The position numbers and the translations under genes are program-made. A DNA stretch of 64,000 bases, taken from Hyphomicrobiales bacterium. GTDB lineage: Bacteria; Pseudomonadota; Alphaproteobacteria; Rhizobiales; Rhizobiaceae. Below the pieces are notes generated by a model. It was given only the letters and a program-made list of their open reading frames with translations, searched no databases and had not been told where the DNA came from. The number at the start of each line of letters is the position of its first letter. Within the stretch, counting starts at the first letter, position 1. Shown piece by piece: positions 29,289 to 38,175 of this stretch. Where the stretch lies: contig UCIA01000032.1 in the NCBI GenBank assembly GCA_900472295.1, forward strand, positions 124,001 to 188,000. The letters are read 5' to 3'.

Positions 29289-29882
29289 ATGACCGCGCCC
29301 GCCAATTCCCTCTTGCTTGAACGTGCCGGCCTGCCGGACGATCTGCGCTGGCTGGTGCAAAAATATCCACGCGAAAACTGGCAGGGTCACGCCAACATCC
29401 ATGGCCTCGCCAATATGTGGCTCAGCCGGCACGACATGTTCCGCGAGCTCGGCGGCATGCTCACCAGCGGCATTGGCGACTATCGCGAAGACAGGCTGAC
29501 GGCGCCGGATTTCGCGCGCTGGTTCGCGCCGCGGCTGAACCACTTTCTCGGAAATCTCGACGGCCACCACAATGTCGAGGACTATCAATATTTCCCGGCT
29601 TTCGCCAAGGCGGAGCCCAGGCTGAAGCGCGGCTTCGAGATCCTCGACGCCGATCACCACACCATCCATGAAGGGCTGGAGCGCAACGCCGAGACGGCCA
29701 ATGCCTTCATCCGCACGCTTGAGGAGACTGAGGACAGGCAGCGCTTCGCCGCCGATGCCTATGCGAACGAGAACAGCCGGCTGATCGCCATGCTGAAGCG
29801 GCATCTTGCCGATGAGGAAGATCTGATCATCCCGCTGATCCTCGATCGCGGCGACCGCGCTCTGGTCGAGGACGACGACTGA
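29289..29882 (+). CDS. hemerythrin HHE-domain protein
   Basis: A 197-residue soluble four-helix protein with the spaced His/Glu ligands of a di-iron hemerythrin-like site: GHANIHG, DGHHNVEDYQYFP, DADHHTIHEGL and RHLADEEDLIIP. Such proteins bind O2, sense NO or store iron; which applies here cannot be told. AAGGAGACC precedes the ATG. It is the last gene before the convergent DedA gene, with only 3 bases between the two stop codons. Confidence 0.88.
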   Translation: MTAPANSLLLERAGLPDDLRWLVQKYPRENWQGHANIHGLANMWLSRHDMFRELGGMLTSGIGDYREDRLTAPDFARWFAPRLNHFLGNLDGHHNVEDYQYFPAFAKAEPRLKRGFEILDADHHTIHEGLERNAETANAFIRTLEETEDRQRFAADAYANENSRLIAMLKRHLADEEDLIIPLILDRGDRALVEDDD

Positions 29883-29885
29883 GCC

Positions 29886-30494
29886 TTACGAGGTGGCTTG
29901 GCTATCGCGGGCATCCTTGACGCGCTCTTTGCCGGCTAAGGTGCGGGCGATGAGCCAGGCAAGGATGGCCACGGCGAGCCCAATGGCAAGCGCGATCAGC
30001 AGCCGCTCATGATGGAGCAGGGCCTTGCCGATCATCTGCTCCGCGCCGAGCCCGAAGACATAGCCGATGCCGCAGAACAGGGCCGCCCAGACCAGCGACG
30101 ACACCGCATTGAGAATGACGAATCGCGTCACCGAAATGCTGGCGAAGCCGGCCGCGATGCCGCCGACCAGGCGCAGGCCATAGATAAAACGGTTGGACAG
30201 CACGAAGATGTTGGGATGGGACGAGACGAGCCGGTAGGCGTGGTTGAAGCCGGGCCTCGCCTTTAGTTTCAGAACTCTGGGGTGATCGGCAAAGCTGCGG
30301 CCGAGGACGAAGAAAAAAGTGTCGCCGACAAAGGCGCCGAAAGCAGCCGCGAGAAAGGCCTGCCAAGGCACGAAGACATGCTGATGGGCGAAGAAGCCGC
30401 CGAGAATGGCGGCACTTTCGCCTTCGGCGACACAGCCCAGGAAAACCGCGATCAGCCCGTAGTGCTCAATGAGGCGATGGATGATCTCGGTCAT
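29886..30494 (-). CDS. DedA-family membrane protein
   Basis: A 202-residue inner-membrane protein of the DedA/VTT family, linked in other bacteria to lipid-carrier recycling and membrane homeostasis. Features include GCVAEGESAAILGGFFAH at about 19-36, GDTFFFVLGR, and SNRFIYGLRLVGGIAAG with the conserved arginine. It overlaps the upstream DUF1003 gene by four bases (ATGA), so the two form an operon. A polar C-terminal tail follows the last helix. Confidence 0.92.
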   Translation of the reverse strand: MTEIIHRLIEHYGLIAVFLGCVAEGESAAILGGFFAHQHVFVPWQAFLAAAFGAFVGDTFFFVLGRSFADHPRVLKLKARPGFNHAYRLVSSHPNIFVLSNRFIYGLRLVGGIAAGFASISVTRFVILNAVSSLVWAALFCGIGYVFGLGAEQMIGKALLHHERLLIALAIGLAVAILAWLIARTLAGKERVKDARDSQATS

Positions 30495-31048
30495 CGAGAC
30501 GTCTGCGACAGCTTTTCGTCGATGCGGCTCACCTGTTCGGCCAGGCGCGCAATGTCCTCGCGCACGCCGATGATCTGGCTGTGGCGCAGCTCGTCCAGCT
30601 TTTCATGTAGCGCCATGATCTCGATCTCGGCCTTGAGATTGACCTCGTAGTCGTGCGCGGCGTCGATGCGGTCGCGTGCGGCCTGGCGGTTCTGCGACAT
30701 CATGATCACCGGCGCCTGCAAGGCTGCGATCATCGACAGCACAAGATTGAGGAAGATGAACGGGTAGGGATCGAACGAGTCGCGCCCCAGCAGCCACCAA
30801 TTGGCGCCGATCCACAGGACCAGGAAGGCGATGAAAGACAGGATGAACGACCACGAGCCGCCGATGCGGGCGATGGCGTCGGCGATGCGGTCGCCGGCGC
30901 CCTGAAGGCCGGTGAGGCTGTCATTGATGTCCTGCGAGATCGGCTTGCGGTCGACGGTGCTCTGCAACACGCGCCGCTCCAGCTCGCTGAGCGCCTCAGG
31001 CGTTCGCCTCAGCCAGCGGTTGGCCAGTTCCGGCACTGTCTTGTGCAT
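30491..31048 (-). CDS. DUF1003 family membrane protein
   Basis: A 185-residue protein with two transmembrane helices in its middle (ILSFIAFLVLWIGANWW and FIFLNLVLSMIAALQAPVIMMSQNRQ), the mark of DUF1003. A helical, probably coiled-coil C-terminus carries an AEIEIMALHEKLDELR pattern. Function is unknown. ATG 31048 follows GGAGG at five bases. The stop overlaps the DedA start, which suggests a shared membrane role. Confidence 0.9.
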   Translation of the reverse strand: MHKTVPELANRWLRRTPEALSELERRVLQSTVDRKPISQDINDSLTGLQGAGDRIADAIARIGGSWSFILSFIAFLVLWIGANWWLLGRDSFDPYPFIFLNLVLSMIAALQAPVIMMSQNRQAARDRIDAAHDYEVNLKAEIEIMALHEKLDELRHSQIIGVREDIARLAEQVSRIDEKLSQTSR

Positions 31049-31148
31049 GGTCGCCTCCATCGTCAGAGTCTGGCCTAGACCTAGAGACTACCGGCGCGAA
31101 CGGGAAGTGGTAGATTGCCGCGTCCACCCACAGTGAATCAGGGTGCCA

Positions 31149-31862
31149 ATGGCTGACTTCCACAGGATTCGCGCCCGTGCGGCCAAACGCAAAGGCGGCG
31201 ACGCGGTGCTGACGTCGCTGCTCGGGCCTTGGCCCGACAATGCGGCCGTGGGCAAGATCACCGACGACCGCATCCTGTCGACCATGGCGGAGCGGGTGTT
31301 TGCCGCCGGCTTCGTCTGGCGCGTCATCGAGCAGAAATGGCCTGGTTTCGAAGAAGCCTTCCTTCACTTCGAGCCGAAGCGGCTGCTGTTCCAGCCAGAC
31401 GATTTCTGGCACGACCTGACGGCCGACAAGCGCATCGTGCGCAATCCGCAGAAGATCAAATCGGTGCGCGACAACGCCGCCTTCGTCGAACGCGTGTCCA
31501 AGGAGCATGGCAGCTTCGGCAAGTTTCTTGCTCAGTGGCCGGCGGACGACCAAATCGGGCTGATGGCGTGGCTCGGCAAGCACGGCAGCCGGCTCGGCGG
31601 CAACACCGGCCAGTATTTTCTGCGCTGGCTGGAATGGGACGCCTTCGTCATCTCGGCCGATATGGGTGCGGCATTGCGCGATGCCGGCCTCGATATCGCC
31701 GAAAGCCCGACATCGAAGAAGGATCTCGGCAAGATCCAGGCGCAGATCAACCAATGGTCTGAAGAGACCGGCCTGCCGCGCCGGCACATTTCGCGCATCC
31801 TGGCGATGTCGATCGGCGAGAACCGTTCGCCAGAGGCGCTGCGCGAATATATCGCTGATTAG
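31149..31862 (+). CDS. DNA-3-methyladenine glycosylase I-like protein
   Basis: A 237-residue helix-hairpin-helix glycosylase related to Tag, which removes 3-methyladenine from DNA. The characteristic segment is ILSTMAERVFAAGFVWRVIEQKWPGFEEAF, near residue 45, followed by FWHDL and NPQKIKSVRDNA. The protein contains no cysteine at all, so the zinc snap that ties the termini together in E. coli Tag is absent. ATG 31149 has AGGG upstream. Substrate preference cannot be judged from the sequence. Confidence 0.82.
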   Translation: MADFHRIRARAAKRKGGDAVLTSLLGPWPDNAAVGKITDDRILSTMAERVFAAGFVWRVIEQKWPGFEEAFLHFEPKRLLFQPDDFWHDLTADKRIVRNPQKIKSVRDNAAFVERVSKEHGSFGKFLAQWPADDQIGLMAWLGKHGSRLGGNTGQYFLRWLEWDAFVISADMGAALRDAGLDIAESPTSKKDLGKIQAQINQWSEETGLPRRHISRILAMSIGENRSPEALREYIAD

Positions 31863-31938
31863 GCGGGTCGCCCGTCGGTCCGAATTGGTCCAAACGAACG
31901 CCATTGCCGAGGCAATTTTGCCGCGCTAAACCGCAGGC

Positions 31939-33621
31939 ATGATCAAGAAGACCGCTCCCGATATTCTGCGCATTGCTGTCGCCCAGCTCAACCCGACGGT
32001 CGGCGATGTCGCCGGCAACCTTGCCAAGGCGCGCGAGGCGAGGGCGGATGCCGCGCGCCAGGGCGCCGACATCGTTCTCTATACCGAGCTTTTCCTTGCC
32101 GGTTATCCGCCGGAGGATCTGGTGCTGAAGCCGGCCTTCCTGAAAATTTGCGAAAAAGCGGCGCAGGATTTCGCCGCTGATACCGCCGATGGCGGGCCGG
32201 GCGTCATCATCGGCACGCCGCTGAAGCGCAAGAGCGGTACCCACAATTCGATCATCGTCGCCGATGGCGGCAAGATCCTGGCCGAGCGCTACAAGCTCGA
32301 TTTGCCGAACTATGGCGAGTTCGACGAAAAGCGCGTCTTCCAGGCCGGCCCCGAGGCTCAGGGACCCGTCAATTTCCGTGGTGTGCGCATCGGAATTCCG
32401 ATCTGCGAGGACATCTGGGGCGACGTCGGCATCTGTGAGACCCTGGCCGAGAGCGGCGCCGAACTCCTCTTGGTGCCGAACGGCTCGCCCTACTACCGCG
32501 CCAAGATGGACGTCCGCCACCAGGTCGTTATCCGCCAGGTCATCGAAACCGGTTTGCCGATGATCTATGCCAACCAGATCGGCGGCCAGGATGAGTTGAT
32601 CTTCGACGGCGCCTCTTTTGCCATCGGCGCCGACAAGACGCTTGCCTTCCAGATGAGCCAGTTCGAGGAGACGGTCGACGTCACCACCTGGAAGCGAACC
32701 GATGCTGGCTGGGTCTGCTCTGAAGGGCCGATGTCGAAGATCCCCGAGCGCGAGGAGGCGGATTACCGCGCCTGCATGCTGGGTCTGCGCGACTACGTCA
32801 ACAAGAACGGGTTCAAGAATGTCGTGCTGGGTCTCTCCGGCGGCATCGATTCGGCGATCTGTGCGGCGCTTGCCGTCGACGCGCTGGGCGAAGAGCGGCT
32901 GCGCGCGGTGATGATGCCTTACCGCTACACCTCGAAGGACTCGCTGAAGGATGCCGAGGACTGCGCCCGCGCGCTCGGCTGCCGCTATGACATCGTGCCG
33001 ATCTTCGAGCCGGTCGAAGGCTTTCTGCATGCGCTGACGCAGCTGTTCGAGGGCACCAAGGAAGGCATCACCGAGGAGAACCTGCAGAGCCGCGCGCGCG
33101 GCACCATCCTGATGGCGATCTCCAACAAGTTCGGCTCGATGGTGGTCACCACCGGCAACAAGAGCGAGATGTCGGTCGGCTACGCCACGCTCTATGGCGA
33201 CATGAATGGCGGCTTCAATCCCATAAAAGACCTCTACAAGATGCAGGTCTATGCGCTGTCGCGCTGGCGCAATGCGCACGTGCCGCCGGGCGCGCTTGGA
33301 CCTTCCGGCGAGGTGATACCGAAGAACATCATCGACAAGGCGCCGTCGGCCGAACTGCGCGAGAACCAGACCGACCAGGATTCGCTGCCGCCCTATCCGG
33401 TGCTGGACGACATTCTCGAATGTCTGGTCGAGAACGAGATGGGCGTCGATGACATTGTCGCGCGCGGCCATGACCGGGCGACGGTGACGCGCGTCGAACA
33501 TCTGCTCTACATTGCCGAGTACAAACGCCGGCAAGCGGCGCCGGGCGTGAAAATCACCCGGAAGAATTTTGGTCGCGACCGCCGCTATCCCATCACCAAC
33601 CGTTTCAGGGATCGCGGCTAG
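31939..33621 (+). CDS. nadE: glutamine-dependent NAD(+) synthetase
   Basis: NadE amidates deamido-NAD+ using glutamine in the last step of NAD synthesis. The 560-residue fusion has an N-terminal nitrilase-type glutaminase (1-260) with its catalytic Cys in ICEDIWGD near residue 155. The C-terminal synthetase has the P-loop-like LGLSGGIDSAICAAL at about 298-312. TTGNKSEMSVGYATLYGDMNGG and the C-terminal tail are also typical. It is followed closely by an SPFH protein and an NAD-kinase-like protein on the same strand. Confidence 0.97.
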   Translation: MIKKTAPDILRIAVAQLNPTVGDVAGNLAKAREARADAARQGADIVLYTELFLAGYPPEDLVLKPAFLKICEKAAQDFAADTADGGPGVIIGTPLKRKSGTHNSIIVADGGKILAERYKLDLPNYGEFDEKRVFQAGPEAQGPVNFRGVRIGIPICEDIWGDVGICETLAESGAELLLVPNGSPYYRAKMDVRHQVVIRQVIETGLPMIYANQIGGQDELIFDGASFAIGADKTLAFQMSQFEETVDVTTWKRTDAGWVCSEGPMSKIPEREEADYRACMLGLRDYVNKNGFKNVVLGLSGGIDSAICAALAVDALGEERLRAVMMPYRYTSKDSLKDAEDCARALGCRYDIVPIFEPVEGFLHALTQLFEGTKEGITEENLQSRARGTILMAISNKFGSMVVTTGNKSEMSVGYATLYGDMNGGFNPIKDLYKMQVYALSRWRNAHVPPGALGPSGEVIPKNIIDKAPSAELRENQTDQDSLPPYPVLDDILECLVENEMGVDDIVARGHDRATVTRVEHLLYIAEYKRRQAAPGVKITRKNFGRDRRYPITNRFRDRG

Positions 33622-33656
33622 GACGCTGATTTTGTTAGAAAACCTTGGGGGCTCGC

Positions 33657-34535
33657 ATGTTTATCAGCTATTTCAAGGGAACGCCCGAATACCACATCCT
33701 TTGCTTCAAGAATGGCAAGATAAGGCAGCAGGGGCGCGGCATCTCCTTCTGGTACGGCACGTTCGGCACCACCATCGCAATGGTGCCGGTGACCTCGCTC
33801 GACAACCCGTTCATCTTCACCGAGACGACGGCGAATTTTCAGGATCTGGCGATCCAGGGCTCCGTCAGCTATCGCATCGTCGATCCGCTCAAGGCGGCTG
33901 AAGGCTTCGACTTCAGCGCCAAGCTCAGCCGTTCCGACGTCGTCGGCGACGGCCGCGAGAAGATCGCCGAACGCCTGGTGCTGGCCATCCAGAGCCGCGC
34001 CCGGGCGGTCGTGTCGGGCATGACGCTGGAACAGGCGCTGGGCGAGGTGACCAAGCTCGGCGCCAATCTCGCCGAACTCCTGCGCAACGATCCGATTGCC
34101 GCGACCGCCGGCCTGTCGATCGAGGAGGTCCACATCACCTCGGTGCAGCCGACACCGGAGATCCGCAAGGCGCTGCAGACCGAATATCGCGAGGCGCTGC
34201 AACGCCAGGCCGATGCCGCGATCTATGGGCGCCGGGCCTGGGGCGTCGAGAAGGAGCGCGAAATCAAGCAGAGCGAACTGGCGACCGAGATCGAGCTTGC
34301 CGAACGCAACAAGCTGCTCGTCGACACCGAGGCACGCAACAAGCTGACGCTGGCCGAGGCGGAAGCCAAGGCGCAGCAGCTGGAACTGACCGTCTATTCG
34401 TCGGCGCCGGCCCACGTGCTGACGGCAATGGCCTTCAAGGCCTGGGCGGAGAAGGGCGGTTCGGTCGGCAATCTGTCGATCACGCCCGACATGCTGACCA
34501 GCGCGCTGAGCCAGCTTTCCACGCCGAAGACCTAG
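33657..34535 (+). CDS. SPFH/Band 7 domain protein
   Basis: A 292-residue protein with an SPFH/Band 7 domain at about 30-190 (FQDLAIQGSVSYRIVDPLKAAEGFDF and VEEVHITSVQPTPEIRKAL-like strands), followed by a long charged coiled coil (about 190-245, EKEREIKQSELATEIELAERNKLL). No transmembrane helix or signal peptide is visible, unlike flotillin or HflK. ATG 33657 has GGGGG upstream. It starts 35 bases after nadE and ends 13 bases before the NAD-kinase-like gene, so the three are likely co-transcribed. Confidence 0.87.
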   Translation: MFISYFKGTPEYHILCFKNGKIRQQGRGISFWYGTFGTTIAMVPVTSLDNPFIFTETTANFQDLAIQGSVSYRIVDPLKAAEGFDFSAKLSRSDVVGDGREKIAERLVLAIQSRARAVVSGMTLEQALGEVTKLGANLAELLRNDPIAATAGLSIEEVHITSVQPTPEIRKALQTEYREALQRQADAAIYGRRAWGVEKEREIKQSELATEIELAERNKLLVDTEARNKLTLAEAEAKAQQLELTVYSSAPAHVLTAMAFKAWAEKGGSVGNLSITPDMLTSALSQLSTPKT

Positions 34536-34548
34536 AAGGTAAGCCAGA

Positions 34549-35499
34549 GTGGCCGGCGACCAGAGTGGCAGGCCGATCGACCGGGTGATCGTCATCACCC
34601 GCAAGACCGAGCTTGAGGAACTGACGACGCGCTTCAACACGCAGGGACAGGCGCGATTTTACCTGAAACAGGCCGGGATGAATTTCGACCCGGTCAAGGC
34701 GGCGCACGATACCTATCATCAGGCGCTCGACCGGGTCATGGGATCGCTTCCGCAAGGCCTCAAGCAGTTGCGGCTCGACCGGGAACTGGTGCCGCAATTC
34801 GAGTTCGGCACCGACGTGGTGATCGCGCTCGGCCAGGACGGGCTGGTCTCCAACACCGCGAAGTACCTGCCGTATCAGCCGCTGATCGGCATCAATCCGA
34901 ACCCGGCACTTTTCGACGGCGCGTTGCTGCCGTGGAATGCCGGCGACACCGAAACCGTGCTTGGCCTGACACTCTCCGGCAAGGCGAAGCGCCAGGCGGT
35001 GGTGATGGCCGAGGCGCGCTCCAATGACGGCCGCCGGCTGATCGCCTTCAACGATCTGTTCGTCGGCGCCTCGACGCATGTCTCTGCCCGTTACGAGCTG
35101 ACCTATGGCGGCAGGACCGAGCGCCAGTCGTCGAGCGGCATCATCATTTCGACCGGCGCCGGCTCCACCGGCTGGCTGCGCTCGGTCATGGCGGGTGCCG
35201 CCGGACTGGCCGCTGCCTATGGCGATAATTCGGTGCCGACCGTGCCGCCGCAAGGCTATGACCGCGAAGGCGAGCAGCTGTTCTTTTCGGTGCGCGAACC
35301 GTTTCCGAGCAACACGACTGGCGTGTCGCTGGTCCATGGCGTCATCACCCGCGACCGGCCGCTGGTGATTTCCTCCAGGCAGAGCAGGGGCGGCGTCATC
35401 TTCAGCGACGGCATGGAGGTCGATTTCGTCGACTTCAATTCCGGCACCGACGTGACGATCGCGATCGCCGACCAGAAGGCTTATCTCGTGGTGCCATAA
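34549..35499 (+). CDS. NAD-kinase-fold protein (NADK-like)
   Basis: A 316-residue protein with the ATP-NAD kinase fold. Three landmarks are visible: VIALGQDGL at 91-99 where NAD kinases have GGDGT, AFNDLFVG at 166-173 (the N-D/E motif), and STGAGSTGW at 201-209 (the GST motif). The first glycine pair is altered to Gly-Gln while the catalytic Asp remains. The SPFH and nadE genes lie directly upstream, which supports a role with NAD(P). Whether it phosphorylates NAD is unproven. The start is GTG 34549 with GAAGG upstream. Confidence 0.8.
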   Translation: MAGDQSGRPIDRVIVITRKTELEELTTRFNTQGQARFYLKQAGMNFDPVKAAHDTYHQALDRVMGSLPQGLKQLRLDRELVPQFEFGTDVVIALGQDGLVSNTAKYLPYQPLIGINPNPALFDGALLPWNAGDTETVLGLTLSGKAKRQAVVMAEARSNDGRRLIAFNDLFVGASTHVSARYELTYGGRTERQSSSGIIISTGAGSTGWLRSVMAGAAGLAAAYGDNSVPTVPPQGYDREGEQLFFSVREPFPSNTTGVSLVHGVITRDRPLVISSRQSRGGVIFSDGMEVDFVDFNSGTDVTIAIADQKAYLVVP

Positions 35500-35531
35500 G
35501 TGCGCCACGTCGGTAGCCAAATCACCGACCG

Positions 35532-35556
35532 GACCGAAGTTCGGTCGCTCTTTTTT
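35532..35556 (+). terminator. intrinsic terminator after the NADK-like gene
   Basis: A 6-bp stem (GACCGA and TCGGTC, three-base loop) is followed by GCTC and six T, ending the presumed nadE-SPFH-NADK-like transcript. The stem is short, so read-through into the GNAT gene is possible. Confidence 0.6.
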
Positions 35557-35566
35557 GCGAGGCACC

Positions 35567-35977
35567 ATGCCCGACTGTGAAATCAGCTTCGAAATGTCAC
35601 GGATCGATTTCCGGGCGACCTCCGACCTGTTAATGGCGAGTTATTGGGGCGCCGGTCGCAGCGATGAGTTTCATCGCCGCGCCTTCGCCAACTCGCTTTG
35701 CGCCGCCGCCTATATCGGCGGGAATCAAGTCGGTTTTGGCAGGGCCATCACCGACCGCACGGTGTTTGCCTATCTCGCCGACATCATCATCTGGCCGCAG
35801 CATCGCGGCCAGGGCATTGGCTTGCAACTGGTGCGGGCGCTCATCGATAGCCCTGAACTCAGCACCGTCTCGCACTGGAGCCTGTCGACCAGCGACGCGC
35901 ACGGTGTCTACGAGAAGCTGGGCTTCAAGGCATCGACCGATGGCCGTTACATGCGCCTCGATCGCAACCCGGAATGA
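35567..35977 (+). CDS. GNAT-family N-acetyltransferase
   Basis: A 136-residue acetyltransferase fold with the acetyl-CoA loop QHRGQGIGLQLV (about 79-90) and the downstream strand and helix DAHGVYEKLGFKAS. The substrate is unknown. ATG 35567 has GAGG ahead. Starting at TTG 35555 would overlap the terminator T-run and is unlikely. Confidence 0.9.
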   Translation: MPDCEISFEMSRIDFRATSDLLMASYWGAGRSDEFHRRAFANSLCAAAYIGGNQVGFGRAITDRTVFAYLADIIIWPQHRGQGIGLQLVRALIDSPELSTVSHWSLSTSDAHGVYEKLGFKASTDGRYMRLDRNPE

Positions 35978-36365
35978 GGCACTGAGGCGGCTTGCCCGCA
36001 GTTGTTGCAAAATAACCTCACTGGTTGGACCAGTTGCGCTTTTGCGGCGCGCCCCGTCTTGGCGATCGGTCATGGCGTCTCTATAAGGACCCCTCCGCAA
36101 TTGTCTTGCGGGAGGTCCGAATGGCAGTACTACACATGGTAATGCGAGGCCGCGAAGCTTAGGTCTCGCTTGGTGTCCAACGAAGGTTCGTCCTTCGCGC
36201 CGATGCCGGGTCGAGTACAGGCTTCTGCCGATGCCGGTCGCCACCCGACAAATCGGGCGCGCCGCCATTTTTGCCGAACCTCCGCATCTCAGGGCGAATT
36301 GCCCAGCGCGGTTTTCAATTTTCGACCTTACCGGGACCGGGCATTTTTGCGCCCGGATGGACATC
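35978..36365. other. hairpin-rich leader region ahead of the ABC exporter
   Basis: A 388-base non-coding stretch. A promoter candidate is at 36059-36087. Downstream are four hairpins: 36087-36118 (GGACC...GGTCC, bulged), 36181-36197 (CGAAGG/CCTTCG), 36244-36257 (CCCGA/TCGGG) and 36337-36356 (CCGGGC/GCCCGG), the last ending directly at the in-frame ATG 36357. I cannot match it to a known riboswitch class. Confidence 0.5.
36059..36087 (+). promoter_or_regulatory. sigma-70-like promoter for the ABC exporter leader
   Basis: TTGGCG (36059-36064) and TATAAG (36082-36087) are 17 bases apart. Transcription from here would give a leader of about 270 bases before the transporter start. Confidence 0.5.
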
Positions 36366-38171
36366 ATGGCTCGTTTTCGAATCGATCTGCGCGCAAGCGC
36401 CTTTCGCAGCGTTCTAGGCTTCACGTTCAGCCATTGGCGGCGCCAGCCGTGGCGGCTTTCGCTGATCATGGGCGGCTTCCTGCTGTCGACGCTCGCCGAC
36501 GTTCTGACGCCGCTCTATTCCGGCCGGCTGGTCGACGCCGTCGCCAGCGGAGCGGCGGCCGACGATGTCGCGTGGAACGCAGCAATGGCGGCCTTCTTCG
36601 CGCTCATTGGCTTGGCTCTTGCCGGCCTGGTGCTGCGCAACCTGGCCTTCATGGGCATCGTCGAACTGACATTGAAGATGATGGCCGACATCGTCGCCGA
36701 TGCGTTCCACCGCGTCCAGCGCTTCTCCACCGACTGGCATGCCAACAGCTTCGCCGGATCGACGGTACGCAAGGTCACGCGCGGCATGTGGGCGCTCGAC
36801 CTGCTCAACGACACCATCCTGATCGCGCTTTTGCCGTCGGTCGTCATGCTGGTCGGCTCGACGCTGCTGCTTGGCTGGTTCTGGCCGCTGATGGGGCTGG
36901 TGATTGCGGTAGGCTCGGTCGTGTTCATCACGGTGACGGCGTTGCTGTCGCTCGGCTATGTCGCGCCCGCGGCACGACTCGCCAACAGCTGGGATACGCG
37001 GCTTGGTGGCTCGCTTGCCGATGCGGTGAGCTGCAATGCCGTGGTCAAGGGTTTCGGCGCCGAGACGCGCGAGGAAGCCCGCCTTGCCAAGGTCGTTGCC
37101 AAATGGCGCGCGCGCACCAGCCGCACCTGGGTGCGCGGCACCATCAACGGCTCCACACAAGGCGCCATGCTTCTGGTGCTGCGCACCGCGGTGATCGGAC
37201 TGTCGCTGATGCTGTGGGCCTGGGGCCAGGCAAGTGCCGGCGATGTCGCCTTCGTGCTGACCTCGTTCTTCGTGCTGCAGGGCTATCTCAGGGACATCGG
37301 CACGCATATCCGCAATTTGCAGCGTTCGATCAACGACATGGAGGAACTGGTCGATTTCCAGTCGCAACCGCTCGGCATCGAGGACCGGCCCGGTGCTTCA
37401 CCGATCCGGATCACCGATGGCCATATCGGCTTCGACAAAGTCACCTTCCACTATGGCAGCCATCGTCTGCCGCTCTACCGCGACTTTTCGGTGGAGATTG
37501 CGGCCGGTGAACGGGTTGGACTGGTTGGCCATTCCGGCTCGGGCAAGACGACGTTCGTCAAGCTGATCCAGCGTCTCTATGACGTCAGCGGCGGCAAGAT
37601 CCTGATCGACGGCCAGGACATCTCCCAAGTGGCGCAGGCGTCGCTGCGCGGGCAGATTGCGATTGTCCAGCAGGAGCCGATCCTGTTCCACCGCTCGTTG
37701 GCCGAGAACATCGCCTATGCAAGGCCGAACGCCACGCAGGCGGAGATCGAGCATGCCGCGAAGCTCGCCAGCGCGCATGATTTCATCACCAGCCTGCCGA
37801 AGGGGTACGGCACGCTGGTCGGTGAACGCGGCGTGAAACTGTCGGGTGGCGAGCGCCAGCGCGTGGCGATCGCGCGCGCTTTCCTGGCAGACGCCCGCAT
37901 CCTGATCCTGGACGAGGCGACATCGAGCCTCGATTCGGAATCGGAGGTGCTGATCCAGCAGGCGATGGAGCGGCTGATGGTCGGCCGCACCACGCTGGTC
38001 ATCGCGCACCGGCTGTCGACGGTGCGGGCGCTCGACAGGCTGCTGGTGTTCGACCGCGGCCAGATCGTCGAGGAGGGCTCGCATGACGAGCTAATCCGGC
38101 TGAAGGGCGGCATCTACCGCCGCCTGTTCGAACGCCAGGCGCTGGAACTGACCAAGGGCCTGGTGATCTGA
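36366..38171 (+). CDS. ABC transporter, fused membrane and ATPase domains (exporter type)
   Basis: A 601-residue half-transporter. Residues about 25-320 form a six-helix type I exporter membrane domain. Residues about 355-590 form the ATPase, with Walker A GHSGSGKTT, signature KLSGGERQRVAIARA, Walker B ILILDEATSSLDSES and the H-loop VIAHRLST. It should act as a homodimer exporting a lipid, drug or peptide, but the substrate is unknown. Starts at ATG 36357 and 36366 are both in frame. A hairpin abuts the first, so I use the second. Confidence 0.93.
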   Translation: MARFRIDLRASAFRSVLGFTFSHWRRQPWRLSLIMGGFLLSTLADVLTPLYSGRLVDAVASGAAADDVAWNAAMAAFFALIGLALAGLVLRNLAFMGIVELTLKMMADIVADAFHRVQRFSTDWHANSFAGSTVRKVTRGMWALDLLNDTILIALLPSVVMLVGSTLLLGWFWPLMGLVIAVGSVVFITVTALLSLGYVAPAARLANSWDTRLGGSLADAVSCNAVVKGFGAETREEARLAKVVAKWRARTSRTWVRGTINGSTQGAMLLVLRTAVIGLSLMLWAWGQASAGDVAFVLTSFFVLQGYLRDIGTHIRNLQRSINDMEELVDFQSQPLGIEDRPGASPIRITDGHIGFDKVTFHYGSHRLPLYRDFSVEIAAGERVGLVGHSGSGKTTFVKLIQRLYDVSGGKILIDGQDISQVAQASLRGQIAIVQQEPILFHRSLAENIAYARPNATQAEIEHAAKLASAHDFITSLPKGYGTLVGERGVKLSGGERQRVAIARAFLADARILILDEATSSLDSESEVLIQQAMERLMVGRTTLVIAHRLSTVRALDRLLVFDRGQIVEEGSHDELIRLKGGIYRRLFERQALELTKGLVI

Positions 38172-38175
38172 CCTG

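Noticed and set aside
31747..33534. 595-codon open frame antisense to nadE
   Set aside because: Same artefact: no recognisable motifs, and it lies over strongly conserved nadE coding sequence.
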